Below are positions 47,476 through 59,315 of a DNA stretch of 64,000 nt, in pieces; within the stretch, counting starts at the first letter, position 1; the number at the start of each line of letters is the position of its first letter. Source of the DNA: CAWAYH01 sp963786195 (GTDB lineage: Bacteria > Acidobacteriota > Vicinamibacteria > Vicinamibacterales > 2-12-FULL-66-21); NCBI GenBank assembly GCA_963786195.1, contig CAWAYH010000013.1, positions 290,369 through 354,368 on the forward strand, read 5' to 3'. The notes under the pieces are model-generated. The model was not told where the DNA came from. It searched no databases and was given only the letters and a program-made list of their open reading frames with translations. The position numbers and the translations under genes were made by a program.

Positions 47476-49982
47476 ATGAAAAAGAGCCTCCCGAAGTCCG
47501 GCCGCCGAATCAGCAGCTCCGCTTTGAAAAAGCTCACCAACACCCGCAGCGCCCCGTCCACCGCGAACGGCCCGCTCGACGCCGACCTGCTCCGCAAGAT
47601 GGACGCGTGGTGGCGCGCGGCGAATTATCTGTCTGTCGGCCAGACTTATCTCTACGACAATCCGCTCCTCAAGAAGCCGCTCAAGAAGGAGCACGTGAAG
47701 CCGCGCCTGGTCGGCCATTGGGGCACGACGCCGGGATTGAACTTCATCTACGTGCATCTCAATCGCGTCATCAAGGAGCGCGACGTGAACATGATTTACA
47801 TCATCGGCCCCGGTCACGGCGGGCCGGGCATCGTGGCCAACACCTGGCTCGAAGGCACCTACAGCGAGGTTTATCCGAACATTTCGCAGGACGAGGAAGG
47901 GATGAAGAAGTTGTTCAAACAATTCTCCTTCCCCGGCGGCATTCCCAGTCACGTCGCGCCGGAAACGCCCGGCTCGATTCACGAAGGCGGCGAACTCGGC
48001 TACGCGCTCAGTCACGCGTATGGCGCGGCGTTCGACAATCCCGGATCTCATCGTGGCCGCCGTCGTCGGCGACGGCGAAGCGGAGACCGGCCCGCTCGCC
48101 ACGAGCTGGCACTCGAACAAGTTTCTCAATCCCGGCCACGGACGGCGCGGTGCTGCCGATCCTGCACCTCAACGGCTACAAGATTGCCAACCCCTGCGTG
48201 CTCGCGCGCATCAGCCACGAGGAACTGGATCAACTTTTCCGCGGCTACGGCTACACGCCGATTTTCGTCGAAGGCAGCGAGCCGGCGAAGATGCACCAAC
48301 TGATGGCCGCGGCGCTCGATCAGGCGGTCGGCGAAATTCAGCGCATTCAAAACGCCGCGCGCGCGAGCGGGAACGGCAGCGTCGAGCGCCCGCGCTGGCC
48401 GATGATTATCCTGCGCTCGCCCAAGGGCTGGACGTGTCCGAAGGAAATTGACGGCAAGCGCGCCGAGGATTCGTGGCGCTCGCATCAGGTGCCGATGGGC
48501 GAGATGCACGAGAAGCCCGGAGCACATCAAAATCCTCGAGCAGTGGATGAAGAGCTACAAGCCGGAGGAACTCTTCGACGCGAATGGCCGCTTCAAACCC
48601 GAACTTGGCCGAACTCGCGCCCAAGGGCGAGCGCCGCATGAGCGCCAATCCGCACGGCAACGGCGGCCTGCTCCTGCGCGACCTGCGAATGCCCGACTTC
48701 CGCAAATACGCCGTCGAAGTGAAGAAGCCCGGCGCCACCGACGCCGAGGCCACGCGCGCGATGGGCAAATTCCTGCGCGACGTGATGAAGCTGAACATGG
48801 AGAGCAAAAACTTCCGCCTGTTCAGCCCCGACGAAAACAATTCGAACCGCTGGCAGGACGCGCTCGAAGTGACGAACCGCGCCTGGATGGCGGAGACGTT
48901 TCGATTACGACGATCATCTCGCGCCCGACGGCCGCGTGATGGAGATGTTGAGCGAGCACCAGTGCCAGGGCTGGCTCGAAGGTTATCTGCTCACGGGACG
49001 GCACGGGTTCTTCTCCTGCTACGAGGCGTTCATTCACATCATTGATTCGATGTTCAACCAGCACGCGAAATGGTTGAAGGTCTGCAATCACATTCCGTGG
49101 CGGCGGCCCATCGCGTCGCTCAACTACCTGCTCAGTTCGCACGTCTGGCGGCAGGACCACAACGGCTTCTCGCATCAGGATCCCGGCTTCATCGATCACG
49201 TCGTGAACAAGAAGGCCGAGGTCGTGCGCGTCTATCTGCCGCCCGACGCCAACTGCCTGCTCTCCGTCACCGACCATTGCCTGCGCAGCCGCAATTACAT
49301 CAACGTGGTCGTCGCCGGCAAACAGCCCGCGCCCGCGTGGCTGACGATGGACGAGGCGATCAAACATTGCACCGCCGGCGTCGGCATCTGGGAATGGGCC
49401 AGCAACGACAAGGGCGGCGAGCCCGACGTGGTGATGGCCTGCTGCGGCGATGTGCCCACGCTCGAAACGCTCGCGGCGGTGGATCTCATCCGCCAGCACA
49501 TGCCGGAGTTGAAGGTGCGCGTCATCAACGTCGTGAACCTGATGAAGCTCCAGCCGTCGAGCGAACATCCGCACGGCCTGAGCGACCACGACTTCGACAC
49601 GCTGTTCACGAAGGACAAACCGATCGTGTTCGCCTTCCACGGTTATCCGTGGCTCATCCATCGCCTCACCTACCGCCGCACGAACCACAAGAACCTCCAC
49701 GTGCGCGGCTACAAGGAGGAAGGCACGACCACGACGCCGTTCGACATGGTCGTGTTGAACGAGATGGACCGCTTCCATCTCGTGCAGGACGTGATTGACC
49801 GCCTGCCGCAACTCGGTTCGCGCGCCGCCTACGCGAAGCAAGCCATCCGCAACGCCCTCATCGAGCATCGGCACTACATCAACGAGCGCGGCGAGGATCA
49901 TCCGTTCGTCCTCGGCTGGAAATGGGGCGAGAAAGGTCCGGTCGCCGTGAAGCGCAGTTCGACCGAAGGCGACAACGTGTGA
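47476..49982 (+). CDS. xfp: Xylulose-5-P/fructose-6-P phosphoketolase, five frame breaks
   Basis: About 834 residues joined, normal length. A TPP enzyme that splits xylulose-5-P or fructose-6-P to acetyl-phosphate plus a sugar phosphate. Blocks in order: ANYLSVGQTYLYDNPLLKKP, GHWGTTPGLNFIYVHLNRVI, IIGPGHGGPGIVANTWLEGT, VGDGEAETGPLATSWHSNKF, HLNGYKIANPCVLARIS, EDHPFVLGWKWG. All five breaks go the same way, one extra base each: CCCGGATC (48041), CCCGGCC (48131), CCCGGAG (48516), CTTGGCC (48604), GTTTCG (48898). Codon use and the Lys-rich start look less GC-extreme than neighbours, compatible with transfer. Confidence 0.93.
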
Positions 49983-50051
49983 TTATGCTAGTGGTCGGTG
50001 CAATTGTCCACGCGACGCAACCAATCGTCGAGAGCGGCCGTCAAAAGTCGC

Positions 50052-52463
50052 ATGCGTGACGTGCGCTACGCCTTCCGCCTGATCCGGCGCCAGCCGATGT
50101 TCGCGGCCCTCGTCATCGCGACACTGACACTGGGCATCGGCGCCTCCACCAGCATGTTCTCGGTCGTCAACGGCGTGCTGCTGAAGCCGCTGCCTTACAG
50201 CGACCCCGACCGGCTCGTCTGGATGTACGGGGCGTTCCGCGGCAGCGATTCGGCGGCCGTCTCTCCGCCGGACTTCGTCGATTATCGCAACCGTAACGAG
50301 GTTTTCGAGCGGTTGGGGGCCATGGCGATCAGCCCGGCGAGCGTCACGGTCTCCGGAGGTGCGCCGGTCCGGCTACGCGCGTCGGAGGTGAGCGCAGAAC
50401 TCTTCTCCACGCTCGGAGCCGTCCCGGCGCTCGGCCGCGACTTCTCGCGGTCGGACGAAACCAGGGGATCGGTTGCCATCATCGTCAGCCATCGCTTGTG
50501 GCAGGAGCGGTTCGACGGCGCCACCGACGTCGTCGGCCGGTCGATCGTCGTCGACGGCCGGCCCTTCACGGTTGCAGGGGTCATGCCGGCGGGCTTCACG
50601 CTTCCCTACGACAGCTTCATCCGCCTTACCGAACCCGTCGATCTCTATCTGCCGCTCGCGCTCGACGATGCCGATGCGCAGATCCGGCGCTTCCACTCGC
50701 TGCGGCTGATCGGTCGCCTGAAGGCCGGCACGGCGTTGCCGCAGGCGCAGTCGCAGATGGACGTCGTGGCACGCCAGCTCGAGGCGGCGTACCCGGAGAA
50801 CGAGACGTGGCGTCTGCGCCTGGTGCCGCTGGGCGAGCGGATCGTGGGGGGAGTGAGGCCGGTTCTCGAGATCCTGATGGCGGCGGTGACGCTGCTGCTG
50901 CTCGTGTCGTGCGTCAACGTCGCCAGTCTGCTGCTCGCCCGCGCCAGCGCGCGAGAACGGGAGCTGGCGCTTCGCGGCGCCCTCGGCGCCACCCGCGGCA
51001 GCATCGTGCGGCAGCTGCTGATCGAAGGACTGACCCTGTCGCTTGCGGGCGCCGCCGGCGGACTGATTCTGGCGGGATGGACGATTCAGGCGCTCAAACG
51101 GATCGGCCCCGCGCAATTCCCCCGTCTCGAAGGCATTTCGGTCGATCCGGCGGTCGTGATCTTTGCTCTCGCCGCTGCCTGCGTGACAACAGTGATGTTC
51201 GCGCTCGCCCCCGCGGTTCATGCCGCGCGCGGCGACGTCGCCGCCGCGATCCGTCCGGTGCGCGCCGTCACGCAGGACCGCCAGCGCCGCCTCGGCCAGC
51301 GCGCGCTGGTGATCGCCCAGCTCGCCGTTTCGGTGGTGCTGATCTCGGGGGCCGCGCTGCTCGTGCGGGGGTTCCTGCGCCTCGTCGCGATCGATCCCGG
51401 CTTCACCGCGTCAGACGTGACGCTCACGCCGCTTCCGCTTCCGGCCGATCGCTACGATGCGGCCGCGAGCATCGACGCCTTCTATAGCGCGCTGCTGGAA
51501 CGGCTGAGCGCGAGTCCGGGCATCGAGGCCGTCTCGCTGGCCACCACGCCGCCGCTGGCCGGCGCCAACGATACCGTCGTCTATCGTGAGGGCAGGCCGC
51601 CCGCGACGGCGAGCGATCGGCGGTTCGCGCAGATTCGGCGGATCCAGGGAGCGTACTTCGGCACGCTCGGTATCCCGATCGTCGCCGGAAGCGCATTCGA
51701 CGATCGCGCCGATCGTGCGGGCGCGCGCGACGTCGCGATCGTCAGCCGGCGGATGGCGCGCGAACACTTCGGCAGCGACGACGCTGTGGGTCAGCGGCTG
51801 GTCGTCGATCTGGGCGAGCCGATCGCCGCCGAGGTGATTGGGATCGCGGAAGACGTCCGCATCTTCGGACAGGCCAACGACGCCCCGCCGATGGTGTACC
51901 TCCACGCGCGTCAGCACCCGGCCGCCTTCATGCAGGCACTCGTCAAGGCGGCGGTGCCGCCTGGCGATGTCGCGTCGACGATTCGCCGGCACCTGCACAC
52001 GCTCGATCCCGTGCTGGCGCCTGGACGCACCGAGCGCTTGGAGGCGCTGCTCGCCGACTCGGTCGCGCAACCTCGCTTTGCGACGCTGCTGATCGGATCG
52101 TTCGCGGGACTCGCCCTGACGCTGACCCTGGTCGGCCTGTACGGGACGCTGGCGTATCTCGTGTCTCAGCGCCAGCGGGAGTTCGGCATTCGCCTCGCGA
52201 TGGGGGCGACGCGCGGCGGAATCCGCCGGATGGTCTTCCGCCAGGGGCTCGCGCTGATCGCGTGCGGCCTTCCGGCGGGCATCGTCCTCTCGCTGTTCAC
52301 GTCACGCTTCGCCAAGGCGTTCCTGGCGAACGTGCAAGGCGCGGATCCGCTGCTGCTGGCAGGTGTGGCGGCGCTGCTGACGGTGACGTCGCTGGCCGCC
52401 ATGCTTGGCCCGGCGCAACGGGCGGCCAACGTCGAACCGCTTGCCGCACTCCGCGCGGATTGA
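50052..52463 (+). CDS. ADOP-type ABC transporter permease (MacB/FtsX family)
   Basis: About 803 residues from MRDVRYAFRLIRRQP (ATG at 50052; 49998 is an upstream alternative). Two repeats of MacB-PCD plus FtsX: the first TM helix (ALVIATLTLGIGASTSMFSV), VNGVLLKPLPYSDPDRLVWM, then FtsX helices around LEILMAAVTLLLLVSCVNVA and a second set beginning near RALVIAQLAVSVVLISGAAL and ending GIRLAMGATRGGIRRMVF. The duplicated orphan permease layout is abundant in Acidobacteria. No ATPase gene is adjacent. Unbroken. Confidence 0.92.
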   Translation: MRDVRYAFRLIRRQPMFAALVIATLTLGIGASTSMFSVVNGVLLKPLPYSDPDRLVWMYGAFRGSDSAAVSPPDFVDYRNRNEVFERLGAMAISPASVTVSGGAPVRLRASEVSAELFSTLGAVPALGRDFSRSDETRGSVAIIVSHRLWQERFDGATDVVGRSIVVDGRPFTVAGVMPAGFTLPYDSFIRLTEPVDLYLPLALDDADAQIRRFHSLRLIGRLKAGTALPQAQSQMDVVARQLEAAYPENETWRLRLVPLGERIVGGVRPVLEILMAAVTLLLLVSCVNVASLLLARASARERELALRGALGATRGSIVRQLLIEGLTLSLAGAAGGLILAGWTIQALKRIGPAQFPRLEGISVDPAVVIFALAAACVTTVMFALAPAVHAARGDVAAAIRPVRAVTQDRQRRLGQRALVIAQLAVSVVLISGAALLVRGFLRLVAIDPGFTASDVTLTPLPLPADRYDAAASIDAFYSALLERLSASPGIEAVSLATTPPLAGANDTVVYREGRPPATASDRRFAQIRRIQGAYFGTLGIPIVAGSAFDDRADRAGARDVAIVSRRMAREHFGSDDAVGQRLVVDLGEPIAAEVIGIAEDVRIFGQANDAPPMVYLHARQHPAAFMQALVKAAVPPGDVASTIRRHLHTLDPVLAPGRTERLEALLADSVAQPRFATLLIGSFAGLALTLTLVGLYGTLAYLVSQRQREFGIRLAMGATRGGIRRMVFRQGLALIACGLPAGIVLSLFTSRFAKAFLANVQGADPLLLAGVAALLTVTSLAAMLGPAQRAANVEPLAALRAD

Positions 52464-52805
52464 GGAAGGCCGTTGCGCGCGCGGCGTGAACGGTCCACCT
52501 CCACGGGGATATCCGCGCTTCCGTCGCACCCTGGCCAATCCCTTGCTCCTCGAAGATCTGCTCGTCCCGTCATCCGACGCGGCGTGTCTTCCTCGCCCAC
52601 GGCGGAGAGCCCTGGCGTCGTGAGGCCATCGCATTGATGGGGATGTACCAACAGGTCTAATGGATGTGGGCACGATCTGGATCGGAGCATCGCCCAATCG
52701 ATCGGCGATTGACGATTGGTTCCGGGTAGTGTTCTCGAATGGCTTGGAGAAGCGCATCCGGGCGAAGTTGACCTCCTGAGAGATCCGTTCTTCGTGCGAT
52801 TGGAG
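52464..52805. other. Convergent intergenic region, no gene seen
   Basis: 342 bases between the permease and the 3' end of the kinase gene. No coding frame, RNA or terminator-like hairpin that I can support. Confidence 0.4.
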
Positions 52806-55710
52806 CTACCGCGCCAGATTCATCAGCACGATGTCGGCGTGATTTCGCAGTCGATCGAACACGATCCGCTTGCCGTCGGGCGAGATGTCGAAGTTCTGAA
52901 CCACCGAGCCGCTCTTCAGGTCGAAGCTGGTGAGCTGACGTTGCTCGCCGGTCTCGAGATCCAGGCGGAAAAAGTTCTGATTAGGAGCCGTGCCCTGAAG
53001 AGTGATGAGCGTCTTTCCGTCCGGCATGAAGCGATACGGCGTCCCGAACGCCACGGGAAAACGCGAACCCAACGACGCCACCGCGGGCACAACAACTGGC
53101 GCGCCATCAGGAGTCATCGTCTTGACGTCGAAGCTCCCGCTTGCGTGCTGCTCGGAATAGACGATGAACCGGTCATCGGGAGACCAGACGGGATTGAACG
53201 ACAGCGTATCCCGCAACCGGATAGGCGGACCGCCGTCGAGCGGAATCTTGAACACGCGCGTCCCTTCGCCCTGATTCGCGGCAACCGCCACCCATTTGCC
53301 ATCCGGTGACCAGGACGCGGCGCTTTGCACCTCGATGGACTTCGCCAATGTCGTGAGACCCGTGCCGTTGGCGTTGATCACGTACAGCTCGGCACGTCCC
53401 TGTTTGCGGTACGAGAAGCAGATTCGATTTCCATCGGGTGAGATCGCCGGAGCCGCGACAACGCCGCCGTCGCCGCCCTTCCAGAGCTCCACGGCCGTGC
53501 CGCTGTTGTCGAGCTTCCAGAGCCCGTCAGCGCCGCCCTTGGATGAAAGGAACGCGAGATAGTCGCCGGCATACCGCGGACTCAACGCGCGCGTGTTGGC
53601 TGCCTGAATCGGCTTGACGGCGCTTTCGGGTTGGATGTCATTCGCGATCGGCACGGTCCACAAGCCGGCTGTGGGATTGGCGACCGTTGCGACCAGATGG
53701 TGCGGCCGGACCTGGTCGACCGCGACAGAAAGATACTGCTCCGCAATGCCCGAGCTCACGCGGTGCGGGATGCGATGTTCGACGTCCATCGCGTAGAGCC
53801 ACCGCCCCGATCCGTCGTCGGCCGTGGCCGAGTAAATCAAGGTCCGGGCATCGAGCCACGCCGGGTAGCCCACCCACGCATGATGAAACGTGATCTGCTC
53901 CGCGTTACCACCCCGGGCGGGGATTCGCCAGATATCCATGTCGGTCGTCGGCGTTCCCTTCACGAAATAGATGAAGCGGCCGTCGCGCGACCAGATCAGA
54001 AAGTGACAATGCACGCCCGGTTCTGCCGGCGAAGATTTTCTGGGGATTGCTCGCGTTCCTGTCCGCGATGAAGATCGGATCGCCGGGATCCGGCGTGTGG
54101 TACGCGAGCGTCTTCCCGTCTGGCGACCAGGTCGGATCCGACCCGTGATCGAGAAAGAGCTTCGGAATGCCTCCCATCGTGGGTCCCATCAGCGTCGAAC
54201 GGTCCGTCGGGATCCCGGTTGTTGGCGCGATGAACCAGACCTGCTCTCCGTCTCCCGAGAACCCGGTTTCGCGGACCATCGCCCACGTCGGCGGCCGAAA
54301 GTCTCCTTTCGTCAGGTTGGTGAACGCCGCCGCTGCCGATCTGACTGACGAAGACATCGAGCGGTCCATCGCGGTTCGAGAGAAAGACCATGAACTTGCC
54401 GTCCGGCGAGATCGCGGCGTCGACCTCCTCGCCCTCGAAGTCGGTCAGACGCACGGGCCGCGCGTCAGCGAGCGGGTTCTGCCAGAAGTAGTCGTTGACC
54501 CAGAGGCGCCAGGTGATGCCGACCGCGGACGCGAGAACAATCGCGGCGATCCAACCGATCGGAGCCCAGCGGCGTGAACGGCCCCGCAGCCGCCGATCGC
54601 CTACGCCCGGCTTGCTGTCTGTCGGCGCGACGTCGGCGCGGCGATCGCATCGTCGATCTCGATTCGCGCGTCGGCGATGTCACGCAGGCGCCGCCGGACA
54701 TCTTTTCGAAGACAGCGTTCGAGCAGGCGGCGAACGACTTCGGGAGTGGTCTCCGGCACCGCGCGCCAGTCGGGCTCGCGCTCGATCACGTGCGCGAGCG
54801 TGTCGGTCAGCGAGTCGCCCGCGAACGCCCGACGGCCGGTCAGCATCTCATAGAGCACGCAGCCGAACGCCCAGATGTCCGTGCGCTTGTCGACCGGCTG
54901 GCCCCGCGCCTGCTCCGGACTCATGTACGTCGCGGTCCCCAGAATGACGCCCTGGTTCGTGCCGTCGGACGTCCTGGTTGGCAGATGCGCCGCATCGACG
55001 AACTCGCCCGCGCTCGCTTTCGCCAATCCGAAGTCCAGCACTTTCACGACGCCATCGGGAGTCACCTTGATATTGGCCGGCTTCAGATCGCGATGAACGA
55101 TCCCTTTCTCGTGCGCGGCCTCGAGCGCATCGCAGATCTGGCGCGCGATGGCCAGCGCGTGCGCGGGCCTGAGGCCTCGGGCCTGAATGATCGTGTCGAG
55201 TGTCTCGCCGGGCACCAGCTCCATCACGAGCGCCGCGATCTCCTCGGACTCTTCGAAGCCGTACACCTGCGCGATGTGGGGATGATTGAGCGACGCGAGC
55301 AGACGCGCTTCGCGCTCGAATCGCGCGCGGCGATCGGCGCTGCGGGTGAATTCGGGCGGCAGAACTTTGATCGCGACGTCGCGCCCGAGCTTTGTGTCCC
55401 GCGCGCGATAGACCTCGCCCATGCCGCCGGCGCCGATCCGCGCCTCGATCTGGTAGACGCCCAGACGGCGTCCTTGGAAGTCCACGATCGATTCGGGGCG
55501 GTTCGTCACCAGGCGCGCGACCTCCTCGACGGCAGGCCGCTCCAGAAACTGGTCGCCGGCGTCCTCATAGCGCAGCAGCGATTCGACCTCCTGCCGGAGT
55601 GCCTCGTCACCCGCGCATGCCTCACGAAGGAACGCTGCGCGATCCGATGCGTTGCGCTCGAGCGCTGCATGGCAGAGCTCCGTGATCTGGCGCTGCCGGT
55701 CGGCCGACAT
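52806..55710 (-). CDS. Ser/Thr protein kinase fused to TM helix and PD40 beta-propeller, three frame breaks
   Basis: About 965 residues joined. N-terminal anti-sigma-like helix pair, then a Hanks-type kinase (about 90-350): IGAGGMGEVYRA, VAIKVL, HRDLKPANIKV, DFGLAK, GTATYMSPEQARG. After a break near 54595 (frame otherwise ends in TAG) come a TM helix (GWIAAIVLASAVGITWRLW) and a PD40/TolB-like propeller: EEVDAAISPDGKFMVFLS, PTWSPDGKTLAYHTP, WSRDGRFIYFVKG, APAISPDGNRICFSYRKQG, ASWSPDGKWVAVAANQ, NFDISPDGKRIVFDRL. Further breaks near 54335 and 54020 are one extra G each. A membrane sensor kinase common in Acidobacteria. Confidence 0.92.
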
Positions 55711-55913
55711 CTGGGTTCGCGCCTCGCGCTTTCCCTTGGAAAAGCACCATTCTACGCCAGGGGCTCCGATGCTTCTGGTGAGTTGTGCCTTTTCCGTTCG
55801 CGTTCACGCCTCCTTTGACGAACCCGGGTCAGTGAGTGCCACGGCACGCAACTGTCAAATCGCGCCGCGGGCGATGAGTCTGCGGCGCCAGAGGAGGCTT
55901 CTATGCGAGACCC

Positions 55914-57251
55914 ATGAGGATTGGAAGAAAGAAAGCACTCTGGGTCCTGGCCGTTTGTGGGTTCTTCAGTTTGGCGGCGCCGGCGCGTGCGGACGTCGTG
56001 ACCGATTGGAACAAGCTGGCGTTTCGCGTGTCCCTGATAGGCGGCGCTTCGGCGCTGAACGCCGGCCGCGTTGCCGCGATCGTGCACGCGGCGGTGTTCG
56101 ATGCGCTGAACGGGATCGATCGGCGCTATACGCCCATTCATGTCGCTCCGCCCGACAGCTGCCTTGGCGCGTCGCGGCCCACGGCGGTGGTTCAAGCCGC
56201 GTACGAGATTCTTTCGAAAGTTTATGGGGCGACCGCGACGGCGGCGAACCAACAACCGACACTGGACGGCCGCTACGCGGCGTCGTTGGCCGACATCAGA
56301 TCGCGCGAACGCGCCGCGTCGGTCGACAAGGGCATCGCGTGCGGACATGAGGTCGCCACGGGAATCTGGAACTGGCGATCGGCCGACGGCTTCAACACGC
56401 CGCTTCCGCCATTCGTCGGCGTCCCCGCCCCGGGACAATGGCGCAGCACGCCAACCGATCCCTATCCAGGCGTGCCACAGCCGATGGCCAGCTTGCAGTA
56501 CGCGACGATGACGACGTGGGTCGTACCGAACCATGCGTTTTACCAGATTCTTTCCGGACCGCCGGCACTCGGGAGCGCACAGTACCTCCGCGATCTCGCC
56601 GAAACGCAGACGATGGGCAGCAGGACGAGCGCGGCGCGCACGCCGGATCAGACGAATGGCGCCTGGTTGTGGGCGTCCGGCTCGGCGGCGTACTTGTGGA
56701 ATGCCGTCACGCTGCAGCTCATCGAGGCTCGCGCTCACGATCGCGATCACGATTCGGATCGCGACGACCACTTTCGCGGCGAGAGCGAGCGCCGCGGAGG
56801 CGACCGCGATCGGCTGCTGGAGAACGCGCGAATCCTCGCGGCGCTGAATGTCGCCATGGCCGACGCGGCGATTGGGTGCTGGGATCAGAAGGTCAAGTAC
56901 AACTTCTGGCGGCCGATCACGGCGATCCGCGAGAGCGGCGATCCAACGTGGACGCCGCTCTTCGCGACGCCGGCGCACCAGGATTACCCATCAGGCCACT
57001 CGTGCGTCAGCGGCGCGGCGACGGCGATCCTCGCCGACGAGTTCGGCGAGAGAACGCGTTTCACGCTGAGATCCGACGTGCTCGTTGGTGTGGCACGAAC
57101 ATTCCGCCGCTTTTCGGAGGCGCTGGAGGACGTGAAGGATGCCCGCGTCTTCGCCGGCATTCACTTCCGTACGGCGTGCGACGACGGCACCGTGCTCGGT
57201 AAAGCTGTCGCGCAATACGTGCTCGACAACGCGTTCCAGAGTCAGCGATAG
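55914..57251 (+). CDS. Secreted vanadium-haloperoxidase-like PAP2 family protein
   Basis: 445 residues. The signal peptide (ALWVLAVCGFFSLAAPARA) is clear. The PAP2/haloperoxidase phosphate/vanadate site is complete: KVKYNFWRPITAIR (Lys, Arg), PAHQDYPSGHSCVSGAA (PSGH) and DARVFAGIHFRTACDDG (His). An insertion rich in Asp/Arg/His (HDRDHDSDRDDHF) lies before the site. It may be an acid phosphatase or a haloperoxidase; the fold is shared. No neighbour helps decide. Unbroken. Confidence 0.87.
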   Translation: MRIGRKKALWVLAVCGFFSLAAPARADVVTDWNKLAFRVSLIGGASALNAGRVAAIVHAAVFDALNGIDRRYTPIHVAPPDSCLGASRPTAVVQAAYEILSKVYGATATAANQQPTLDGRYAASLADIRSRERAASVDKGIACGHEVATGIWNWRSADGFNTPLPPFVGVPAPGQWRSTPTDPYPGVPQPMASLQYATMTTWVVPNHAFYQILSGPPALGSAQYLRDLAETQTMGSRTSAARTPDQTNGAWLWASGSAAYLWNAVTLQLIEARAHDRDHDSDRDDHFRGESERRGGDRDRLLENARILAALNVAMADAAIGCWDQKVKYNFWRPITAIRESGDPTWTPLFATPAHQDYPSGHSCVSGAATAILADEFGERTRFTLRSDVLVGVARTFRRFSEALEDVKDARVFAGIHFRTACDDGTVLGKAVAQYVLDNAFQSQR

Positions 57252-57364
57252 GCGCGAACGCCGATTCGAAGCGCGCGCGATGCAGGCATTCAGACGCACG
57301 CACGGCAAATAGGCGCGCCACGGCGCGTAGCGTCCGGGTCCGGGCGCAGCCCCCCGGCAGATCG

Positions 57365-57931
57365 TCACTTGCGCAAATGCCGCAGAAGCCACATCTTCGC
57401 GAACGTCCAGTCGCGTTTGACTGTCTCACGCGAGACGTTCAAGACCTCGGCCGTCTCCTCGACGCTCAGCCCACCGAAGAAGCGCAGCTCGACGACACGG
57501 CTCTTGCGCTCGTCGACATGAGCCAACGCCTCGAGCGCGTCGTCGAGCGCCACCACGTCTGTCGGCTGGCCCTCGGCGACTTCCAACGCCTGAGTGAACG
57601 AGACCTGCTTCGCGCCGCCCCCGCGTTTCTGGTAGCCGCGCGATCGCGCGAAGTCCACGAGAATGCGCCGCATCAGTCGGGCGGCCATCGCAAAAAAATG
57701 GGCGCGGTTCTGCCATTGCATCTGCTTGAGATTGACCAGCCGCAGGTAGGCTTCGTTGACGAGCGCTGTCGGCTGAAGCGTGTGGCCTGGCCGCTCCCCC
57801 GCCATCTGTCGCCGCGCCAACCTTCGCAGCTCCTCGTGGACGATCGGAACGAGCTGCTGCAGCGCGGCCTCGTCGCCGTCTTTCCATCTGGCGAGGAGAC
57901 GCGTGACGTCATGGCTGGGCACATCGGCCAC
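57365..57931 (-). CDS. ECF RNA polymerase sigma factor (TIGR02999 type)
   Basis: 188 residues. RLLARWKDGDEAALQQLVPI then VHEELRRLARRQM is the region-2 start of this ECF group. HTLQPTALVNEAYLRLVN and NRAHFFAMAARLMRRILVDF are its diagnostic blocks. Region 4 is VVELRFFGGLSVEETAEVLN then VSRETVKRDWTFAK. In Acidobacteria and Planctomycetes this group is often linked to Ser/Thr kinases; here a kinase gene of the same strand lies beyond the haloperoxidase gene. Confidence 0.93.
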   Translation of the reverse strand: MADVPSHDVTRLLARWKDGDEAALQQLVPIVHEELRRLARRQMAGERPGHTLQPTALVNEAYLRLVNLKQMQWQNRAHFFAMAARLMRRILVDFARSRGYQKRGGGAKQVSFTQALEVAEGQPTDVVALDDALEALAHVDERKSRVVELRFFGGLSVEETAEVLNVSRETVKRDWTFAKMWLLRHLRK

Positions 57932-58088
57932 GGGGATCGGCCTCGAATTCGTCGGGGGAACGCATTCTACAGCACGAGACGGCGCAGCCGATGAGCCCCT
58001 CCGGTCGCTCGTTAAAAGGATTCACGCCCGGAGCGCCTTTCCAGGGCGTTGCTGGAATACAGCGTGAAGGACTTGCTAGACTGTGAGC

Positions 58089-59315
58089 ATGGTGCAGCGA
58101 CTTGCGCTGCTGGCCGGTGCGATCGCGGCCGTCACGTCGCTCGCAGCCCAGCGGCCGGCGCGGACCGGCGTGGCGCGGCTCTGGACCGCCGAGGCGCTGG
58201 CGGGCTGGTCGCTGCCCGTCGCGGGCGTGAAGGCCGCGCCGAAGTTCTATACGGAAGCCGAGTATTACGCCGCGCCAGTCGACGAAGTCCGCACCTACCC
58301 GGTCTACATCAAGAGCCGCGAACCGGAAGGGTATCGCGACTGGATGCGGAAGCAGGGCCCGCAGCCTCTCATCGAACCGGCGAAGCTGACGTCGGAAGCC
58401 GACTGGATCGCCGCCGGCCGCGACGTCTTCGACGGTCTTCATCTCGCCGAGTTCCGCACGGCGGATCCCCGTGCGTTCCGGTGGGCCGACGATCCGGACC
58501 TGATGGCGCGCGAGGGCGTCACCGTCGCGGCCGACGGCACGATTCCCGGCGTGCGATGGCTGATCGATCACGACCGGCAGCTGAAGATCACGCTTGCCGA
58601 ATGCTCGGGGTGCCACACGCGGGTGCTGCCCGACGGCAGCATCGTCCGCGGCGCGCAGCGCAACCTCCAATGGGGATCCCTGCCCGGGTTCAGCTTCGAT
58701 GCGCTCGACGAGATCCGCCGGCGCGAAGGCCGGACCCGGCCGCCGAACGAGATCGCGTACTCCAGCTACGGCGTACCGTGGCTGAAGGACGATATCAACG
58801 CCACGTTGAAGACGATGACGGCCGAACAGGTGGGCCATGTCGACGGCGAGGCGTTTCTGGGCACGTTCGTCAGATTCAACGCGAGCCCGTGGTTCACGAC
58901 CAGGATCGCGGACCTGATCGGCGTCAAAGACCGGCGGTATCTCGACGCGACCGCGACCCATCGCAATCGCGGCCCTGAAGACATCGCGCGCTACGGCATC
59001 CTGGTAGCCGTCGCGGAGGACGGCGCGATCGGACCCTACACGTTCCTCCCGGCGGCGAACCGCGCGCTGCGTTATCGCTACAGCGACGACGCGATGCTGG
59101 CGCTGGGAAATACATCTACTCGCTGCAGCCGCCGCCGAACCCGAACCGGCCGAACGACGTCACCGCCCGCGGCGAGCAGGTCTTCGCGCGTGCCGGCTGC
59201 GCCAGCTGCCACACGCCGCCGCTCTACACCAACAACCGGCTGGTGCCGGTCGACGGGTTCACGCCATTCGCGCATCCGTCGTCGCCGCCGGCCTCGGACG
59301 TGATGCGCGTGCACA
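58089..59315 (+). CDS. Secreted dihaem cytochrome c, C-terminus cut off at a junction
   Basis: About 405 residues remain. Signal peptide (RLALLAGAIAAVTSLAAQ), first haem site CSGCH (about 176), long middle (FLGTFVRFNASPWFTTRIAD), one missing base near 59105, then YIYSLQPPPNPNRPNDVTAR then GEQVFARAGCASCHTPPLYT with the second haem site. The protein stops resembling the family after PFAHPSSPPASDVMRV at about 59313: the expected third part (a GYYKVPSL-type segment, axial ligands) is missing and antisense ABC-F sequence begins. Truncated by deletion, rearrangement or misassembly. Confidence 0.78.

Noticed and set aside
48041..48903. Programmed +1 frameshifting in xfp
   Set aside because: Five shifts in one gene without a shared slippery codon pair or stimulatory structure is implausible; homopolymer-type sequence error is simpler.
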